Below, piece by piece: positions 5,376 through 7,322 of a stretch of 7,322 nucleotides of DNA (its first letter is position 1; each line of letters opens with the position of its first letter). Below the pieces are notes generated by a model. That model had not been told where the DNA came from. It did not search any database and saw only the letters and a program-made list of their open reading frames with translations. Source of the stretch: Clostridia bacterium (lineage in GTDB: Bacteria; Bacillota_A; Clostridia; Monoglobales; Monoglobaceae); the NCBI GenBank assembly GCA_017436135.1, contig JAFSDQ010000024.1, forward strand, positions 1 through 7,322, given 5' to 3'. Both the position numbers and the translations under genes were made by a program.

Positions 5376-5747
5376 ATGGCTGATGTAACAAAGATTCTTG
5401 ACGAAATAAAAGAATTAACATTACTCGAAGTAAATGATTTGGTAAAGGCACTCGAAGAGGAGTTTGGCGTATCTGCTGCTGCTCCCGTTATGGTTGCTGG
5501 CGCTGCTGCTGCAGGCGCTGCTGCTGCTGAAGAAAAGAGCGACTTTGATGTAGTTCTCGCTTCTGCAGGTGACCAGAAGATTAAGGTTATCAAGGTTGTA
5601 AGAGAAATCACAGGTCTTGGCCTTGCTGAAGCAAAGGCAGTTGTTGACGGTGCTCCTAAAACAATTAAGGAAGCTGTTGCAAAAGAAGAGGCTGAAGAAA
5701 TGAAAGCTAAACTCGAAGAAGTTGGCGCAACAATCGAACTTAAATAA
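5376..5747 (+). CDS. rplL: 50S ribosomal protein L7/L12
   Basis: A 123-residue stalk protein, present as multiple dimers on L10, that recruits translational GTPases. The N-terminal dimerisation and L10-binding domain is at 1-32 ([20 protein letters not shown]), an alanine-rich flexible hinge is at about 34-53, and the compact C-terminal domain is at about 55-123 ([33 protein letters not shown]). Length and motifs are standard. I chose ATG 5376 because GGAGG (5363-5367) lies eight bases upstream and the family N-terminus begins there; an in-frame ATG at 5361 precedes the binding site and is unlikely. It is the last gene of the cluster; a strong terminator follows within 25 bp and rpoB is absent. 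Confidence 0.98.
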   Translation: MADVTKILDEIKELTLLEVNDLVKALEEEFGVSAAAPVMVAGAAAAGAAAAEEKSDFDVVLASAGDQKIKVIKVVREITGLGLAEAKAVVDGAPKTIKEAVAKEEAEEMKAKLEEVGATIELK

Positions 5748-5762
5748 GTTTAATCAACAATT

Positions 5763-5793
5763 AAAAAGCCCGCGTTTTAAACGCGGGTTTTTT
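5763..5793 (+). terminator. Rho-independent terminator after rplL
   Basis: CCCGCGTT (5769-5776) pairs with AACGCGGG (5780-5787) around a 3-nt loop, followed by TTTTTT (5788-5793). A run of five A (5763-5767) precedes the stem, so it could also work on the minus strand, where the small-ORF transcript arrives from the other side. Confidence 0.95.
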
Positions 5794-5843
5794 GTTGTTT
5801 GCGCAAGAAAGATTTTTGAGGACGGAGTGGATGAATTGCTCTC

Positions 5844-5931
5844 TTTGCAAAAGCGTTGCTTTGAATAATTGCCCACAGCCCATAATTCCGCCTGCCAAGC
5901 CTCGGCGGCAGTGTAGCAACGCTTTTGCAAA
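5844..5931. repeat. Inverted repeat with 17-bp perfect arms
   Basis: TTTGCAAAAGCGTTGCT (5844-5860) and AGCAACGCTTTTGCAAA (5915-5931) are perfect inverted copies around a 54-bp centre. The centre holds a further hairpin, CTGCC...GGCAG, in the CCTGCCAAGCCTCGGCGGCA segment (5891-5910). No U tract follows either arm, so it is not a simple terminator. It starts six bases beyond the stop of the minus-strand small ORF, and may be a MITE-like element or an RNA 3'-end stabiliser. Confidence 0.75.
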
Positions 5932-5937
5932 ATACAA

Positions 5938-6054
5938 TTATTTATCTTCATTATCTATAACCTTTTGTTCTGCCTGAATTTGTATTTCTTTGAGCATCTC
6001 AATTACATCTGTTATGGCATTAAACAGATTAAAATACAATTCCTTATAGTCCAT
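5938..6054 (-). CDS. Small protein of 38 residues, unknown function
   Basis: The ORF runs from ATG (complement of 6052-6054) to TAA (complement of 5938-5940). It starts MDYKELYFNLFNAITDVIEM and is predicted to be one amphipathic, mainly acidic helix with no signal peptide or membrane segment. The start is chosen because AAAGGAG lies about ten bases upstream; the longer reading frame to 6165 would run through the terminator of the preceding RNA and has no binding site. I recall very similar ~40-60-residue hypothetical proteins with MDYK-LYF-LFNA-TDA starts in Clostridia and their mobile elements, but no function. It lies about 53 nt after the terminator of the structured RNA, so it may be expressed by read-through or antitermination. 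Existence is likely; role unknown. Confidence 0.7.
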   Translation of the reverse strand: MDYKELYFNLFNAITDVIEMLKEIQIQAEQKVIDNEDK

Positions 6055-6106
6055 ATTAAATTTTCTCCTTTCGTTTGAAATAAAGGAGTTTACGTAAATT
6101 CCAATT

Positions 6107-6137
6107 AAAAAAGCGCCCCAACCGAGATTGGTGCGCC
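6107..6137 (-). terminator. Terminator at the 3' end of the structured RNA
   Basis: Read on the minus strand, GCGCACCAA (6136-6128) pairs with TTGGGGCGC (6121-6113) with one A-G mismatch around loop TCTCGG, followed by six U (6112-6107). It lies between the RNA domain and the small ORF. The stem shares 6136-6119 with the longer competing hairpin 6158-6119, an arrangement typical of attenuators. Confidence 0.75.
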
Positions 6138-6158
6138 GAAAAACGCAAATCCCGGTTG
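6119..6158 (-). promoter_or_regulatory. Hairpin competing with the terminator (antiterminator candidate)
   Basis: On the minus strand CAACCGGGATT (6158-6148) pairs with AATCTCGGTTG (6129-6119), one G-U. TGCG (6147-6144) continues the stem with CGCA (6135-6132), leaving a CC bulge. This 15-bp hairpin uses the same bases as the terminator stem, so only one can form, and it starts two bases after the closing helix of the RNA domain ends. Without sequestration of its 5' strand it would be favoured over the terminator. Confidence 0.6.
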
Positions 6159-6297
6159 TTGTCACACAAACCTATAGCCGAAGGGTCCTTTTTAAACCAC
6201 GGTGGAATTCGCGTTTTTACCAAATTCAATGTGATTTAAAAAGGGCATAAGTACCCCGTGGATAAATATAATAACTAAAGGTTTATGTGACAAACAT

Positions 6298-6326
6298 ATA
6301 ATACCATATTTTTCCAATTTTGTAAA
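6298..6326 (-). promoter_or_regulatory. Promoter of the structured RNA
   Basis: Minus strand: -35 TTTACA (6326-6321), 17-bp spacer, -10 TATTAT (6303-6298). The predicted start is G 6291, exactly the first base of the closing helix. One mismatch from each consensus box and ideal spacing make this one of the two best promoters in the window. Confidence 0.85.
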
Positions 6327-6359
6327 GAGATTTTTTATCATTTTGAAAAATTTTTTAAC

Positions 6360-6404
6360 GGAATTCACAAATGCATTTTCGGGAGGGGCAAGCCCCTCCC
6401 CTAC
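6360..6404. repeat. Composite intergenic repeat with GC-rich palindrome
   Basis: GGGAGGGGC-AA-GCCCCTCCC (6381-6400) is a perfect palindrome followed by CTAC; it is the intact form of the fragment at 1853-1875. Just before it, GGAATTCACAAATGCATTTT (6360-6379) looks like a decayed copy of the palindrome at 1796-1815. The same two modules therefore occur on both sides of the ribosomal cluster. Confidence 0.65.
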
Positions 6405-6445
6405 GATGGTTTCGTTGTCACATAGAAAATTAGAAAAATTTTCTA

Positions 6446-6476
6446 TAAAAACACCCTTTGCAAAAAAGCAAAGGGC
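6446..6476 (-). terminator. Terminator of the flavoprotein-rubredoxin operon
   Basis: Minus strand: CCCTTTGC (6475-6468), loop TTTTTT, GCAAAGGG (6461-6454), then TGTTTTTAT. The stem is a perfect 8 bp and begins about 15 nt after the rubredoxin stop codon. Confidence 0.85.
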
Positions 6477-6490
6477 ATTGTTCTTATTTT

Positions 6491-6646
6491 TTATTCTTCC
6501 TCAAAATCTTCCTTGCCGACTCCGCAAAGAGGACAAACATAATCCTCGGGTACATCTTCCCATAAGGTACCAGGCTCTATTCCGCTTTCCTCGTCGCCGA
6601 TTTCCTCGTCATAGATAAATCCGCATACTGTGCATACATATTTCAT
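6491..6646 (-). CDS. Rubredoxin
   Basis: A 51-residue cytoplasmic one-electron carrier holding a single iron on four cysteines. It starts [20 protein letters not shown], continues with [20 protein letters not shown], and ends in an acidic tail. The two CxxCG knuckles (cysteines 5, 8, 38 and 41), the YxCxxCG start and the [14 protein letters not shown] block are diagnostic, and the length fits the 50-55 residue family. The start codon (complement of 6644-6646) has AAAGGAAG upstream. It lies 19 bp after the iron-sulfur flavoprotein gene and before a shared terminator, so the two are co-transcribed and the flavoprotein may be its redox partner. Rubredoxins are typical of anaerobes, where they often serve oxygen or peroxide detoxification. 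It is too short for a 60-codon ORF cut-off. Confidence 0.95.
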   Translation of the reverse strand: MKYVCTVCGFIYDEEIGDEESGIEPGTLWEDVPEDYVCPLCGVGKEDFEEE

Positions 6647-6665
6647 AATCTTTTCTTCCTTTCTT

Positions 6666-7292
6666 TTATCTTATATAGTTTGTTTTAATTTTTTTCTCTG
6701 CAGGTAAATGTTCGATTCCGTTTTTCCTGGCAAAATCAATGGCCTTTATAAGCCATGCCATATTTCTTCCAAGAATACGCATTGTCTGTATTCCCTCTTC
6801 ATCCTGAAGAACCTCCTCGGGAGTGCTTCCATGAACCATATTCCAGTAATTTGAGGAAACAACAGGCATATTAAGTATAGAAAAATACTTATTAAGCTGG
6901 TCAAAGGCAACAGATGCGCCGCCACGTCTGCAGCTTACAACAGCCGCACCCGGCTTAAACGCCATGGCGCTGCCCCCGGCATAAGAAACCCTGTCCATAA
7001 ATGATGTTACTGCACCGCTTGCCGATGCATAATGTACAGGAGAACCAATAACCAAGCCATCTGCTTCTTTCATCTTTTCTATAAAATCATTTACACCGTC
7101 ACTTCCAAAGGCACAGCCCTTGCCTGTCTTTCCGCAGGCACCGCAGCCAATACATCCTTGAATGGGGTTTTTCCCAATATTTACGATTTCTGTTTTAATA
7201 TCGTTTTTCTCTAATTCTTCTGCCACAGTCTTAAGAGCAGTATATGTACATTTTTCCCCTCTTGGACTTCCGTTTAAAAGCAAAACCTTCAT
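6666..7292 (-). CDS. Flavodoxin-fold NAD(P)H-dependent FMN reductase / iron-sulfur flavoprotein
   Basis: A 208-residue cytoplasmic flavoprotein. The first strand and phosphate loop, [20 protein letters not shown] (1-20), bind the FMN phosphate, and [20 protein letters not shown] (79-98) is the second flavin-contacting segment of the NADPH-dependent FMN reductase family. Cysteines at 47, 50, 53 and 60 ([15 protein letters not shown]) form the compact CX2CX2CX6C pattern of Isf-type iron-sulfur flavoproteins, so a 4Fe-4S cluster next to the flavin is likely. The usual length is 180-230. The ATG (complement of 7290-7292) is preceded by GGACGGAG. It is the first gene of an operon with rubredoxin, which suggests electron transfer from flavin and cluster to rubredoxin. 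Substrate and physiological role are not deducible. Confidence 0.88.
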   Translation of the reverse strand: MKVLLLNGSPRGEKCTYTALKTVAEELEKNDIKTEIVNIGKNPIQGCIGCGACGKTGKGCAFGSDGVNDFIEKMKEADGLVIGSPVHYASASGAVTSFMDRVSYAGGSAMAFKPGAAVVSCRRGGASVAFDQLNKYFSILNMPVVSSNYWNMVHGSTPEEVLQDEEGIQTMRILGRNMAWLIKAIDFARKNGIEHLPAEKKIKTNYIR

Positions 7293-7315
7293 ATCTCTCC
7301 GTCCTTTCTATATAT

Positions 7316-7321
7316 ATTATA
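7316..7321 (-). promoter_or_regulatory. Probable -10 box of the flavoprotein-rubredoxin operon
   Basis: TATAAT on the minus strand, 24 bases before the flavoprotein start codon. The -35 box would lie outside the window, so the promoter cannot be confirmed, and the surrounding TATATA run makes a chance match possible. Confidence 0.45.
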
Positions 7322-7322
7322 T

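Larger units (their letters stand above)
6107..6291 (-). ncRNA. Structured RNA, 6S-like or cis-regulatory leader
   Basis: From the predicted start near 6291, the RNA opens with GTCACATAAACCT (6291-6279), which pairs along 13 bases with AGGTTTGTGTGAC (6173-6161), including one G-U. An asymmetric loop follows: 22 nt on the 5' side (6278-6257) and about 9 nt on the 3' side (6182-6174). Next come GGGT/ACCC (6256-6253 with 6186-6183), a bulge, a 14-bp helix CCTTTTTAAATCAC / GTGGTTTAAAAAGG (6244-6231 with 6200-6187, one G-U), and a 30-nt apical part with a GAATT/AATTC pair. A hairpin and terminator close the transcript at about 185 nt. A rod with closed ends and a central bubble is the plan of 6S RNA, the regulator of sigma-70-type polymerase. 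The overlapping terminator and antiterminator with an ORF downstream point instead to a riboswitch-like leader. I recognise no known aptamer core. That it is a structured RNA is fairly sure; its class is not. Confidence 0.65.

Noticed and set aside
5045..5611. 188-codon minus-strand ORF opposite rplJ and rplL
   Set aside because: Its serine/alanine-rich sequence is simply the antisense of the alanine/glutamate repeats and the L12 hinge; both genes on the plus strand are certain.
5844..5931. attC-like integron recombination site
   Set aside because: The arms contain AGCAACGC/GCGTTGCT but lack the RYYYAAC and GTTRRRY core sites in the right form, and no integrase or cassette array is present.
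5938..6165. 75-codon minus-strand reading of the small ORF
   Set aside because: The extra N-terminal part runs through the terminator stem of the upstream RNA and has no ribosome binding site; the internal ATG at 6054 has a good one.
6107..6291. T-box leader, or a TPP, FMN, SAM or lysine riboswitch
   Set aside because: None of the conserved core sequences of these classes can be seen in the transcript.
6343..6618. 91-codon plus-strand ORF over the composite repeat and rubredoxin
   Set aside because: It is antisense to the clear rubredoxin gene and passes through a palindrome and a terminator.

Overview
The window looks like chromosomal DNA of a strictly anaerobic Firmicute, most likely a gut-type Clostridia (Oscillospiraceae/Ruminococcaceae-like). 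The grounds are Firmicute-style AGGAGG ribosome binding sites, two TTG starts, an rpmG-secE-nusG-rplK-rplA-rplJ-rplL gene order, a rubredoxin beside an iron-sulfur flavoprotein, and short GC-rich inverted-repeat elements of the sort common in such genomes. The lineage is inferred; no marker was compared with a database.

Layout, left to right. Positions 1-1557 (+) hold the end of one surface-polysaccharide-type glycosyltransferase and a complete family-2 glycosyltransferase, nearly abutting. Positions 1558-2040 hold no gene but a mosaic of repeats: two 117-bp copies of a MITE-like element around a 72-bp element built of two palindromes and a GC-rich 'CCCCTAC' fragment. A consensus promoter (TTGACA-17-TATTAT, 2107-2135) then starts the ribosomal/transcription cluster: L33 (rpmG, missed by size-limited ORF callers), SecE, NusG, L11, L1, L10 and L7/L12, ending at a strong terminator (5763-5793). 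The regulatory RNA of this cluster is unusually legible: an L1-stalk-like hairpin in front of rplK, a second similar hairpin directly before the rplA ribosome binding site, and an L10-type leader with an overlapping attenuator before rplJ. L10 carries an extra tail of seven hexapeptide repeats. rpoB does not follow rplL.

From 5794 on, everything supported lies on the minus strand. The flavoprotein and rubredoxin genes (7292 to 6491) form a two-gene redox operon with its own terminator. Downstream of it a separate consensus promoter (6326-6298) drives a roughly 185-nt structured RNA (6291-6107) with a long closing helix, an asymmetric internal loop, a 14-bp upper helix, and a tail that can fold either as a terminator or as a longer competing hairpin. 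A 38-codon ORF with a good ribosome binding site (6054-5938) follows, and beyond it lies a 17-bp perfect inverted repeat. This RNA plus small ORF is the best candidate for something undescribed; it is either a 6S-like RNA or a cis-acting leader that controls the small protein.

The central genes work together: L11, L1, L10 and L12 build the ribosomal stalks, L33 is a large-subunit protein, NusG modulates elongation, and SecE is the small essential subunit of the SecYEG channel. The flanking modules (surface glycosylation, redox, small RNA) look functionally independent.
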